40,247 nt of DNA, taken from Halobacteriovorax sp. Its GTDB lineage: Bacteria > Bdellovibrionota > Bacteriovoracia > Bacteriovoracales > Bacteriovoracaceae. Where the stretch lies: positions 1-40,247 of the forward strand of contig JAIBDQ010000008.1 of the NCBI GenBank assembly GCA_024686135.1, in the 5' to 3' direction. Both the position numbers and the translations under genes were made by a program. Shown here piece after piece: positions 32,804-40,246 of the stretch (the stretch's first letter is position 1; every line of letters begins with the position of its first letter). Below the pieces are notes generated by a model. That model saw only the letters and a program-made list of their open reading frames with translations. It did not search any database and was not told the origin of the DNA.

Positions 32804-33454
32804 ATGAAAAAGATACTCATTGCGTCATTATTGCTCCCTTGTATGGCATTTGCCTCAGGTAGTAAGACAAAGAAGTTCCTAGTTACGATTACCAACACAA
32901 CTAAAGCTCAGGTCTTGACCGTTCCAGTTGTGGCCCTTCATTCAACTAGCACAAAACTTTTTGAAGTTGGAAAGCCTGCTTCATCTGGACTAACTCTACT
33001 CGCTGAAGATGGTGGGACTAGCGTTTTAGAAGACGAGTTAAGATCGCTTGGAAGAAGTAGAGTTGATAATTATGAAACGGCTGATAATAATATTCGTCCT
33101 GGGAAATCAGTTCAGATTCTGATTAAAACAAAGAACGCTTCCAAGGTAAGGCTATCTTTAGTTAGTATGCTTGCCACAACTAACGATGCATTCCTAGGTG
33201 TTCAAAGTGTAAAACTTCCTAGAAGAATGAAAGAAGTTAGTGTGGCCGTATATGATGCTGGGACAGAGTTTAACAGCGAATCCTGTGATACCGTTCCTGG
33301 ACCTCCTTGTGGTAGCCATAATGCCAGAGATACAAACAACGCCGAAGGGGTAGTATCTGAGTTTAAAGGTCTGACAGGTTCTGGAGATATCGATTTGGAA
33401 GAATATGGCTTCTCAGATATGCCAGCAACCGTAAGAATTGAAGTTTTAAAGTAA
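32804..33454 (+). CDS. Spondin_N domain exported protein
   Basis: This 216-aa protein has a signal peptide (MKKILIASLLLPCMAFA) and a mature region matching the Spondin_N family: FLVTITNTTKAQVLTVPVVA, STKLFEVGKPASSGLTLLAEDG, then GKSVQILIKTK and DAFLGVQSVKLP. In animals this domain is an extracellular matrix beta-sandwich; bacterial versions are small secreted proteins of unknown role, perhaps adhesive. A Cys pair (ESCDTVPGPPCGS) probably forms a disulfide in an inserted loop. CTGGAGGATT precedes the ATG, a near-ideal ribosome-binding site. It is followed by a hairpin and is divergent from the DUF547 operon. Confidence 0.9.
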   Translation: MKKILIASLLLPCMAFASGSKTKKFLVTITNTTKAQVLTVPVVALHSTSTKLFEVGKPASSGLTLLAEDGGTSVLEDELRSLGRSRVDNYETADNNIRPGKSVQILIKTKNASKVRLSLVSMLATTNDAFLGVQSVKLPRRMKEVSVAVYDAGTEFNSESCDTVPGPPCGSHNARDTNNAEGVVSEFKGLTGSGDIDLEEYGFSDMPATVRIEVLK

Positions 33455-33462
33455 AAATTATC

Positions 33463-33485
33463 TGGCCCGGGATTCTCTCGGGCCA
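33463..33485 (+). terminator. Stem-loop after Spondin_N gene
   Basis: TGGCCCG and CGGGCCA form a 7-bp GC-rich stem with a 9-nt loop, starting 9 nt after the stop. The T-run is poor (TCATCTT), so termination may be partial. Confidence 0.6.
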
Positions 33486-33521
33486 TCATCTTAAAGCCTT
33501 GAAATTGTTAGTTTTGCCTAG

Positions 33522-33549
33522 TTGAGTCTGTTCTACGGCGTATTATAAT
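33522..33549 (+). promoter_or_regulatory. Sigma-70-like promoter of the HD-GYP gene
   Basis: TTGAGT (33522-33527) and TATAAT (33544-33549) are 16 bp apart. The expected transcription start near 33556 is only a few bases before the ATG at 33560, so the mRNA would be almost leaderless. Confidence 0.6.
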
Positions 33550-33559
33550 AGAAGCTAAG

Positions 33560-34528
33560 ATGGCAAAAGAAACTAGAAGTCATATTGATATCTCATTAAG
33601 TATTTTAAAGCGGTTTAATCGTGCTTTAAGTTTTGATGTTTATATTCAAAGAACTGAAACCTCATTTACAAAGATTTTTAAAAAAGGTGATGTCATTGAT
33701 TGGGAACGTGTTCACTTATACGAAGAAAAAGGGATCACGCACTTTTTTATTTCCGCAAAGGAATACGAAGTTTACGGACAATTTGTTGAAAGGCTAGGGG
33801 AACAGTTAATTGATAATTCTGATCGATTTAGCTCTGAAGAATCGCTTACGTTATTAAGAGATTTAGCACAATTCACCTGTCACGAAATGATCGATGAAAT
33901 GAAAGTGGATGAAAGGTCGGTTTATAATGCGAGCAATGTCGTTTCAGGTTGTATCGATGTTTTAAGTAAGGACTCTAAAGGGGTCCTAAGTATTATGACC
34001 ATGCTTTCAAATCAACCCTATATTTTAAAGCATTCAGTGATGGTTAGTATTTTTTCTGTCCTACTTGGAAAAGCAAATGGAATCACTTCGGATACAAACC
34101 TAAAAGTCATTGGACTTGGTGGTTTTTTACATGACGTAGGAGTGGGGCAGTTGACCTTTGATCCTGAAGACACTGATCAGCTGTCACCTGAAGAAAGAAA
34201 AGAGATGAATAGACATCCCGAAATTGGAAGACAACTCTTAGACAGAGTAAAAGGAATACGTTCAGAGGTGTTACAGATTGTTATGCAGCATCACGAACAA
34301 CCTAATGGCAATGGCTATCCAAATGGTTTAAGAGATAAGGAAATCTATCATCCAGCTAAGATCGTTTCCATCGCTGATACTTTTTGCTCACTTATTACTA
34401 AAAGAAGCTATCGAGATGCTTTTAATGTTGGGGAGGCCATCTCCATTATGCGCGAAAGTCATGGGAAGTTTGATAAGCAATTACTTGAATTGTTTGCGAA
34501 GACTGTTTCACCTAAAAAAGCTGTATAA
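33560..34528 (+). CDS. HD-GYP domain cyclic di-GMP phosphodiesterase
   Basis: The 322-aa protein has an N-terminal region of about 150 aa without a clear family and a C-terminal HD-GYP domain. The domain keeps its diagnostic residues: HDVG (His191, Asp192), HHE (244-246) and NGNGYPNGL, then IVSIADTFCSLITKRSYRDA. HD-GYP proteins hydrolyse cyclic di-GMP and thus affect motility, adhesion and, in predatory Bdellovibrio, lifestyle switching. There is no membrane segment, so it is cytosolic. The ATG lies about 11 nt after the -10 box and lacks a ribosome-binding site, suggesting a near-leaderless mRNA. Its last 21 nt overlap the convergent glycosyltransferase gene. Confidence 0.93.
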   Translation: MAKETRSHIDISLSILKRFNRALSFDVYIQRTETSFTKIFKKGDVIDWERVHLYEEKGITHFFISAKEYEVYGQFVERLGEQLIDNSDRFSSEESLTLLRDLAQFTCHEMIDEMKVDERSVYNASNVVSGCIDVLSKDSKGVLSIMTMLSNQPYILKHSVMVSIFSVLLGKANGITSDTNLKVIGLGGFLHDVGVGQLTFDPEDTDQLSPEERKEMNRHPEIGRQLLDRVKGIRSEVLQIVMQHHEQPNGNGYPNGLRDKEIYHPAKIVSIADTFCSLITKRSYRDAFNVGEAISIMRESHGKFDKQLLELFAKTVSPKKAV

Positions 34529-35218
34529 TTTAAGCCAAAAAATGGTCCCTAGAATTTTGTAGCCGGCTTTGAAGGTTCCTTTGATGGTTCCCGTTATCTT
34601 ACTTACCCCGATTCTTTTTTTGTAACCAACAGAAATTTCAGAGCATTTAAGCTGATGAATTAAAGCCTTTACTTGCATCTCCACGGTCCAACCAAAGTTT
34701 GTATCTTTCATTCCTATATCAATCAGTTTTTGTGCTTTTATGGCCCTAAAAGGTCCTAGGTCACTAAAGCTATAGCCTGAATAAAATATTTTCATTAAGG
34801 TCGTTGCAAGCCAATTACCAAATATGGCCTGAGGTAAAAGTGCCCCAGGTTCAGCTTTTCCTCTGGTTCTTGAACCAATAACGAGATCTGCACCAGAATC
34901 GATTTCCTTTAGAAGACCTGTAAGCTCAGCAGGAAAGTCTGAATAATCACCATCGATAAAGGCAATAATCTTAGGATTATAGCTATGAGCTAGGTCAATA
35001 CCGGTTAGACAGGCCTGACCATAACCCATCCTCTTCTCAAGAATAACCTTAGCCCCATGTTTCTCGGCGACAGAGGCCGTATTATCAGTGCTATTGTTAT
35101 TCACGACGATGACTTCTAAGAGTCTTTCTTTAGGAAGTTCATCTAGAACTAGGCCTATGGACTCCTCTTCATTAAAAGCTGGAATAACAACAACTGTATC
35201 TCTTTCTGGTCTATTCAA
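34508..35218 (-). CDS. Family 2 glycosyltransferase (dolichyl-phosphate-sugar synthase-like)
   Basis: The 236-aa protein is a GT-A fold family 2 glycosyltransferase: VVVIPAFNEEESIG nucleotide-binding start, VVNNNSTDNTA, the GYGQACLTGI segment, the DGDYSDFP DxD-type metal site, and VIGSRTRG. Members with this GYGxACL motif resemble dolichyl/polyprenyl-phosphate sugar synthases. No membrane helices follow, so it is soluble or peripheral. The TTG start at 35218 has AGGA upstream. Only 24 bp separate it from the divergent GT-C gene, so they probably act in one pathway: the GT2 loads a lipid carrier and the GT-C uses it. It overlaps the HD-GYP gene by 21 nt at the 3' end. Confidence 0.9.
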   Translation of the reverse strand: MNRPERDTVVVIPAFNEEESIGLVLDELPKERLLEVIVVNNNSTDNTASVAEKHGAKVILEKRMGYGQACLTGIDLAHSYNPKIIAFIDGDYSDFPAELTGLLKEIDSGADLVIGSRTRGKAEPGALLPQAIFGNWLATTLMKIFYSGYSFSDLGPFRAIKAQKLIDIGMKDTNFGWTVEMQVKALIHQLKCSEISVGYKKRIGVSKITGTIKGTFKAGYKILGTIFWLKLYSFFR

Positions 35219-35242
35219 GTTTAATCCTGTTAAGATAAATTA

Positions 35243-36565
35243 GTGAAAACTTCTACCATCATATCTATCCTTTGGCTTCTTTCATGTTTTTTTTTAACGG
35301 CCATGGGAATTATTTATAAAAGCCCTGGTCCAGAATATGAAGGCGGAGCCAGCTATATTCTCTTTTCCCTCGTATTTCTCGTCGTGACCATCTTTCTAGC
35401 TAAAAACAAGAAACTAGAAAGCTTTGAGCTGCCTTTTAGTGTTTTTATGATCGGAGCTGTTACATTATTTTTTAGCGAACCATTGTTTGAAAACGATCAT
35501 TATCGTTATCTTTGGGAGGGAAATGCACTACTGCGAGGTGAGAATCCATATTTAAATCCCCCAAATAGTAGCCTTTTAGATCATTTAATTTTCATAGGTA
35601 GAGAAAGGATTGGTTTTGATCATTTAACGACGGTCTATCCACCTATCGCTATCATTTGGTTTGGATTAGGTGGAATCTTTGGTCTGGATATTGGCCTTCG
35701 AATCTTAATGCTCTTTAATGCTTTTCTTGTTTTTCTTTGTTTAAAAAAAATAGAAAAATCCGTAACTCCATGGCTACTTGTGAGCTTATTTCCTATTTTC
35801 GCAAAAGAGTTTATACAGGCCATTCATATTGATTTGCTTGCAGCATTTTTCTTTCTATTATTTCTCACTGAGAAAAATGAGAGTTTTAAAAAAGGGCTTG
35901 TGTTTATTCTCTTTTCTATCTGGACTAAAGTCATAGGAGTTGCAGCTCTTCCTTTTCTTCTCTTTAAAAACTCAAGAGGGCTCAAAGAATCCTTAAAAAG
36001 ATTGCTTCCCGTGACCGTAGTCGCAATCTCTCTTCCTCTTTTTTTAGAATGGATTGTTGGTCTTGATAAATTAAAAGGGGTAAGAGAATTTACAATTGAT
36101 TGGGTTTGGAATCCTGGTTTTTATTCAATTTTAACGAGAATTCTAAACCTCTTTGATTCAGAGGCCAGGGAAATAACAGGTATAGCCTATGTTCTTTATC
36201 TATTGATCTTAACTATATTTTGCCTTAGAAAAATTTTAAAGGATAACTGGAACCTAAATCAAACCTTTTGCACAAAGCTTTTCTATCTTATTTTTGCTGG
36301 GCTTATGTTTTTTACACCGGTTTATAACGGTTGGTACGCCATCTGGTTTATTTTTCCTGCACTTCTTCTAAATTTAAAGACCGGGGTTATCTACGGGATT
36401 TTTTCTGTTTTTTGTTATACCCATTACGGATACTCAGATTACCATTATATCGGAGAGTTTCTCACCCATATATGGTTTCCCATTTCTATATGGGAGCTTC
36501 TAAGAAGTGGAAGAGCAACTAGCACCACCAAGAACACAGAATTTGGCGCAAAAGGGATGATTTAA
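35243..36565 (+). CDS. Multi-pass GT-C type glycosyltransferase (DUF2029/mannosyltransferase-like)
   Basis: This 440-aa integral membrane protein has about 10-12 hydrophobic helices. The first external loop carries ENDHYRYLWEGNALLRGENPYLNPP, the acidic substrate motif of polyprenyl-phosphate-dependent GT-C enzymes (GT87/DUF2029-like). These transfer a sugar from a lipid-linked donor on the outer face of the inner membrane. The start is GTG at 35243 with a weak ribosome-binding site. The divergent GT2 gene 24 bp away is a natural donor-lipid synthase. The last 66 nt overlap, antisense, the 3' end of the radical SAM gene, so its C-terminal tail (after WELLRSG) may be a run-through extension. 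Confidence 0.85.
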   Translation: MKTSTIISILWLLSCFFLTAMGIIYKSPGPEYEGGASYILFSLVFLVVTIFLAKNKKLESFELPFSVFMIGAVTLFFSEPLFENDHYRYLWEGNALLRGENPYLNPPNSSLLDHLIFIGRERIGFDHLTTVYPPIAIIWFGLGGIFGLDIGLRILMLFNAFLVFLCLKKIEKSVTPWLLVSLFPIFAKEFIQAIHIDLLAAFFFLLFLTEKNESFKKGLVFILFSIWTKVIGVAALPFLLFKNSRGLKESLKRLLPVTVVAISLPLFLEWIVGLDKLKGVREFTIDWVWNPGFYSILTRILNLFDSEAREITGIAYVLYLLILTIFCLRKILKDNWNLNQTFCTKLFYLIFAGLMFFTPVYNGWYAIWFIFPALLLNLKTGVIYGIFSVFCYTHYGYSDYHYIGEFLTHIWFPISIWELLRSGRATSTTKNTEFGAKGMI

Positions 36566-37444
36566 ATAAACATCTTGAAAAGACTCTTCTAGAGTTTCTC
36601 CCATATTGAATTGTTCATCATAAGCAATAAGGGTACAGGCCTGAACTTGTGGTTTATCTTTTTCTTTAGATTTAACAATCATTCTCTCTGAAGAGCACAT
36701 TTGCATCTGTGGAGTTTTCTTTAAGATTCCCCAGCAATCAATTGTAATTTCAGGAACGTCTTCCATGGCATCCATTTCTGGAAAGATAACTAAGTTCTCT
36801 GAGCTTAAAGTTAGTTCAATTTTATTCTCATCTAGAAGTTTTTGATACCCATCTCTGGCCGTATCTGAATCTTCACCGGTTATACTTCTTCCAGCGATAG
36901 AGATATTAAATCCCTGATCAAAAAGCCACTTAATTGACTTAAGAGTCGGCTCAAAAGTTCCCACCCCTCTTTCTTGCTCGTGAACCTTCTTAGTGTAATG
37001 ATCAAGTGAAATTCTAAGACTTAATTTTGAATTATATTTTTCATGTAATTCAAGAAACTTTTTCTCCGATCTCGAGATGACTTTATAAGCATTGGTGAGG
37101 ACAAGTGCCTTTAAGCCAACTTTAAAAGTTTCTTCTAAAATCTCAAACATATTAGGGTTTAAAAACGGTTCACCACCTGTAAAGGCAACTCTATCAAGAG
37201 AAATTCTGTTATTTTTATTTTCTACGATCTCATTTAAATAGGGTCTAACATCATTGGCCGTAAGATAAACTAAACGGTCATTAGTAGGGGATGATTCAAT
37301 ATAGCAATTGGCACATTTTAAGTTGCACTGAGTTCCCGTATTGAACCAAAGGGTTTCCATCTTCTCCATAGGGACAAATGCTCGTTTTTCATCCTTAGCG
37401 GTAAAAAACTTATCCTTAAATTTAGCTGGGTTGAGTTCGGTCAT
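36500..37444 (-). CDS. Radical SAM enzyme with Cys-rich C-terminus
   Basis: This 314-aa protein has the radical SAM cluster motif CNLKCANC (Cys40, Cys44, Cys47), AFTGGEPFLNP (GGEP, residues 90-93) and a TIM-barrel layout (LRISLDHY, then NISIAGRSI). The C-terminal third has six cysteines (DCWG, QMCSS, QACT and the terminal FCAKFCVLGGASC), which could bind an auxiliary Fe-S cluster as in SPASM/twitch enzymes. Its ATG overlaps the DUF547 stop as TAATG, directly downstream of arsM. It is not a clear match to ArsS, because the usual DUF3641 tail is absent. I infer a role in modifying a methylated arsenical or related product; the substrate is unknown. The stop is TAG, so no selenocysteine is implied. 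Confidence 0.88.
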   Translation of the reverse strand: MTELNPAKFKDKFFTAKDEKRAFVPMEKMETLWFNTGTQCNLKCANCYIESSPTNDRLVYLTANDVRPYLNEIVENKNNRISLDRVAFTGGEPFLNPNMFEILEETFKVGLKALVLTNAYKVISRSEKKFLELHEKYNSKLSLRISLDHYTKKVHEQERGVGTFEPTLKSIKWLFDQGFNISIAGRSITGEDSDTARDGYQKLLDENKIELTLSSENLVIFPEMDAMEDVPEITIDCWGILKKTPQMQMCSSERMIVKSKEKDKPQVQACTLIAYDEQFNMGETLEESFQDVYLNHPFCAKFCVLGGASCSSTS

Positions 37445-38202
37445 TATTTAATTTCGTTTAATCCCCAGTCGTAACTATTCCAGCTAGAGCTCACATCATC
37501 TTTGGCAATTAGGGCCTGTCCCTTCTTGTCTTCTGTAATTCTAGTACTAACAAACTTAAGGTAACTGCCATACTTTTTATTAAAATCATCGCCGTACCAT
37601 TTAAAAATCTTAGAGAGTCTAAGCTTTTTCTTTAGAGGGTCGTAAGAGTTTTTATTCTTATCCATGAGGAAAACTCTTGTGGCTTCTTTTAACTGTTTTT
37701 CTAGCTGGTTGCCGGTAAAAGCAAAACGATGCAAGGGAGGGCAGCCAATTGAGGCACATACAACGGCAAAATGAATTCTCGGTTCATCAAAATTCTTTCG
37801 AATCATGACATGCTCTACTTCATCGAGATGAGTCTCTTTTCCAAAAAGTTTAAAGAACTTCTTTTTCCAAGGGCTTTTAAAGAGTGTGCCGATATCCTTA
37901 ATACTTTTGGTTGGATAGTTATCAACGATCAGTTTGAGTGTGAAAGCATTATAGGCATTGATTAAAAAGGCCAACTTATTACCGGCGGTCCAGCTATCAA
38001 ACTGCGACTTCTTTACTGCTGAAAGATCCTTTAAGTATTGTTCAAGTTCGGAGGGCTTATTTTTTATGGCCTTATAATTTACTAAAGATTGATTACCTTT
38101 GAAGATAACATGATCTTTTAACACCTTATCTAGGGCTTTGTGATCTTGATCAAAAGCAAAGGAAGAAAAACTGAATAGACAAAGTAGTATTAAAATTTTC
38201 AT
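37444..38202 (-). CDS. DUF547 domain exported protein
   Basis: This 252-aa protein has a signal peptide (MKILILLCLFSFSSFA), no lipobox, and a full-length DUF547 domain. Visible blocks are KLAFLINAYNAFTLKLIVDNYP, SIKDIGTLFKSPWKK, DEVEHVMIRKNFDEPRIHFA, VVCASIGCPPLHRFAF and LSKIFKWYGDDF, ending SYDWGLNEIK. It is thus periplasmic. The start codon shares one base with the arsM stop (TAATG) and its stop likewise with the radical SAM start, so the three are translationally coupled. DUF547 has no established bacterial function; its placement implies work on the product of the two enzymes, perhaps after export. Confidence 0.92.
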   Translation of the reverse strand: MKILILLCLFSFSSFAFDQDHKALDKVLKDHVIFKGNQSLVNYKAIKNKPSELEQYLKDLSAVKKSQFDSWTAGNKLAFLINAYNAFTLKLIVDNYPTKSIKDIGTLFKSPWKKKFFKLFGKETHLDEVEHVMIRKNFDEPRIHFAVVCASIGCPPLHRFAFTGNQLEKQLKEATRVFLMDKNKNSYDPLKKKLRLSKIFKWYGDDFNKKYGSYLKFVSTRITEDKKGQALIAKDDVSSSWNSYDWGLNEIK

Positions 38203-39269
38203 TAGCAACAGCTCCCACCGTTTCCACCTTTTTGTGGAGCATTTTCTAGGGGCGATTCTCCCCCGCATCCCTCAAAAATTCCATGGTGGTTTTCAAAATT
38301 TCCATTATAGTCAAAGTGATCTTTAAACCTCGATTTCTCCAGCATTTTCCAAGAATTTCCACAAATTTTAAATTCTTTTCCTTTTTCAATTGCATGGTGC
38401 CCATCAAGAACAAAGACCTCTGGCTCAAATTCTACCGTTCCTTTGTAAACAACGGACTGACCATAATCTTCACAGGCCGCCTCTAGTTCTGGTAGTTTAA
38501 AGAGACGGTACGTAACAGAGTAGAACTTAATATCTCCAACCTTATCTTCAACCTCTTTTGATTCAATCGTAATAGGGGCAACTTCAACAGTTCTTGGATC
38601 TAAGAATCCTACTTTTTTAGAAATTGTTAAAAAATCATTCCAGTAAAGGGCACCGCTAAGACATTCACCCCAAAGGACTTCATCATTTTGTAAATGCTCG
38701 GGAACTCTGCGGTCTGAATAAACATCTGAGAAATATAATTCTCCGCCAGGTTTTAAAACTCGATAAGCTTCTTTTAAAACAGCTTCTTTATCTGGACTTA
38801 AGTTGATAACACAATTTGAAGCTATCACATCAAAATAATTATCTTCTAAATTTAGTTCATCAAGCTTTTCAATATAACCTTTAAGAAATTTGGTATTAGG
38901 CTTGGCATAGCCAAATTGCTTAGCGTGATATTCTTCATGTCGCCTGGAGACTTCAAGTTGCTCGTCGGTCATGTCAACGCCGACAACTTCGCCTTTTTCT
39001 CCAACTAAGCGGCTCATAAGAAAACAATCTCTACCAGAACCTGAGCCTAAGTCTAAAACTTTACAATCTTTAAGACCCTGAGGAATTGTTAGTCCACAGC
39101 CATAGTATTTCTCCATGACCTCATCGTGAATTAGGGCCATGGTTTCTCTAATATGATCCGGATACTTTACAATTGTGCAGCAGGCATTCGTTTTTAAGTC
39201 TTCTGACTTTTGAAGCACTTTTCCGTAATACTCTTGTACGTCGATATTCTTTTTATTGTTTTCAGTCAT
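38202..39269 (-). CDS. arsM: Arsenite methyltransferase (ArsM-like)
   Basis: ArsM transfers methyl groups from SAM to trivalent arsenic in the cytosol. The 355-aa protein has a class I SAM-binding motif VLDLGSGSGRDCFLM (residues 71-85) and the ArsM hallmark SNCVINLSPDK followed by VLKPGGELYFSDVYSDRRVP. The As(III)-binding cysteines are present: CC at 30-31, Cys58 (YGCG), Cys153 (SNCV) and Cys203 (GECLSGAL), with the 50-residue spacing between the last two seen in CmArsM (174 and 224). The C-terminus adds a Gly-rich GGNGGSCC tail, an extra thiol pair. It heads the ArsM-DUF547-radical SAM operon and is divergent from an ECF sigma gene. No ArsR repressor or arsenic efflux gene is in the window. 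Confidence 0.93.
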   Translation of the reverse strand: MTENNKKNIDVQEYYGKVLQKSEDLKTNACCTIVKYPDHIRETMALIHDEVMEKYYGCGLTIPQGLKDCKVLDLGSGSGRDCFLMSRLVGEKGEVVGVDMTDEQLEVSRRHEEYHAKQFGYAKPNTKFLKGYIEKLDELNLEDNYFDVIASNCVINLSPDKEAVLKEAYRVLKPGGELYFSDVYSDRRVPEHLQNDEVLWGECLSGALYWNDFLTISKKVGFLDPRTVEVAPITIESKEVEDKVGDIKFYSVTYRLFKLPELEAACEDYGQSVVYKGTVEFEPEVFVLDGHHAIEKGKEFKICGNSWKMLEKSRFKDHFDYNGNFENHHGIFEGCGGESPLENAPQKGGNGGSCC

Positions 39270-39293
39270 TTTTATTAGCCTTTGTTTGTTAGT

Positions 39294-39318
39294 GTGTTAA
39301 CATAGGTCGTTGTTACAC
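39294..39318. promoter_or_regulatory. Inverted repeat in arsM/ECF sigma divergent region
   Basis: GTGTTAACA and TGTTACAC are near-reverse complements (one base deleted in the right arm), centred 25-50 bp upstream of arsM. A dimeric regulator could bind here and control both directions. No ArsR gene is nearby to suggest the binder. Confidence 0.35.
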
Positions 39319-39327
39319 AAGTAGCAA

Positions 39328-39333
39328 TATAAT
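39328..39333 (+). promoter_or_regulatory. -10 box (TATAAT) upstream of ECF sigma gene
   Basis: A consensus TATAAT lies 40 bp before the ATG at 39374; the -35 region is poor, implying an activator or extended contacts. Its position makes an upstream TTG start at 39338 unlikely, as this would be at the transcription start. Confidence 0.4.
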
Positions 39334-39373
39334 TCTATTGAGACATACTTGTAATAATATATACTTAGCACTT

Positions 39374-39964
39374 ATGGCAAAGAAAAATGAACATTTCCGT
39401 AGTCCAGAATTCCTTGAAAAGCTTCAAAATAGGGATGATCTGGCCGTAACCGAAGTAGTGAACGCTTATACTACCCATCTTTACAAAGCGGGGATGGGGA
39501 TGGGGATCTCTGAAGAGAAGGTTCAGGACATTTGTCACAATACCTGGGCGACTTTTTTTGAGATCTTACCAAGGTTTGAAGGAAGGTCTCATGTGAGGAC
39601 TTTCTTATTTGGAATCTTTTATAACAAGTGCTCAGAGGCCTATCGACAAAATGGAAAGTTTGAAAAAGCTGATCCTATTGAAGAGGTCATGGAGTCACGC
39701 TTTAAAGACAATGATCATTGGTCTAATCCGATTAGTGAACCAGAGCGTTATGTTAATCAAGCACAAATGATTGATATTATTGAAAAATGCATGGAAGGAC
39801 TTCCTGTTCAGCAAAAAGCTGCTTTTTCATTAAAAGTGGTCGAGCAGAGGAGCACGGAAGAGGTTTGTAACATTTTAGATGTAACAAACACTAACTTAAG
39901 ACAGCTTCTTTATAGAGGGAAAAATAGGCTGAGAGAGTGTGTTGAAAAGATGGCTCAAATGTAG
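39374..39964 (+). CDS. Sigma-70 family (ECF-like) RNA polymerase sigma factor
   Basis: The 196-aa protein has sigma region 2 (residues about 20-90: VVNAYTTHLYKAGMGMGI, VQDICHNTWATFFEILPRFEGRSHVRTFLFGIFYNKCSEAYRQ) and region 4 (about 135-190: IIEKCMEGLPVQQKAAFSLKVVEQ, EEVCNILDVTNTNLRQLLYRGKNRLRE). The ATG at 39374 is preferred to an in-frame TTG at 39338 because it follows a consensus -10 box at a normal distance, though it lacks a clear ribosome-binding site. A zinc-finger anti-sigma gene follows 30 bp later. It is divergent from the arsM operon, which it may regulate, by inference from position only. Confidence 0.92.
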   Translation: MAKKNEHFRSPEFLEKLQNRDDLAVTEVVNAYTTHLYKAGMGMGISEEKVQDICHNTWATFFEILPRFEGRSHVRTFLFGIFYNKCSEAYRQNGKFEKADPIEEVMESRFKDNDHWSNPISEPERYVNQAQMIDIIEKCMEGLPVQQKAAFSLKVVEQRSTEEVCNILDVTNTNLRQLLYRGKNRLRECVEKMAQM

Positions 39965-39994
39965 AACATGGATTGTTCGATGGGAGATGGGTCC

Positions 39995-40246
39995 ATGAAA
40001 TGGATGTTAAGTTGTAAAGAGATTACAGAAATATGTTGTGATGAAGATCGAAAACTTGGTTTTATTGAAAACATAAAGTTCTGGTTTCATTTAGGAATTT
40101 GTAAGGCCTGCTCTGCGTATAAAAAACAAGTTGAGTTTATGAGTAGGGCCATGAAGAAAATTATGAATGAGCGGGCCGTAGTTGATGAAAAAGTGGTTTC
40201 AAAGCTAGAAAAAGACATCATTGAAAAAGTATCTAATGGCGCTTAG
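39995..40246 (+). CDS. Zinc-finger anti-sigma-like protein (zf-HC2 type)
   Basis: This 83-aa soluble protein starts MKWMLSCKEITEICCDEDRK and continues FHLGICKACSAY, the CxxH-like plus HxxxCxxC arrangement of zf-HC2 anti-sigma domains (Cys near residue 7, His/Cys/Cys near residues 38-45). No membrane segment is present, unlike many anti-sigmas, so it may be a cytosolic thiol- or metal-responsive inhibitor of the adjacent sigma factor. GGGAGATGGG lies upstream of the ATG at 39995; an earlier in-frame ATG at 39968 is possible. The gene ends at the last full codon of the window. Confidence 0.8.
   Translation: MKWMLSCKEITEICCDEDRKLGFIENIKFWFHLGICKACSAYKKQVEFMSRAMKKIMNERAVVDEKVVSKLEKDIIEKVSNGA

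Noticed and set aside
36500-37444. Calling the radical SAM gene arsS
   Set aside because: The CxxxCxxC motif and neighbourhood fit, but the usual DUF3641-type C-terminus is not visible, so only a general radical SAM call is made.
36500-38210. Selenocysteine at Cys-rich C-termini of the radical SAM or ArsM proteins
   Set aside because: The stops are TAG and TAA, with no in-frame TGA near the ends and no SECIS-like hairpin noticed.
39338-39373. Longer sigma factor starting at TTG 39338
   Set aside because: It lies only 5 nt after the -10 box and adds residues with no sigma-like character.
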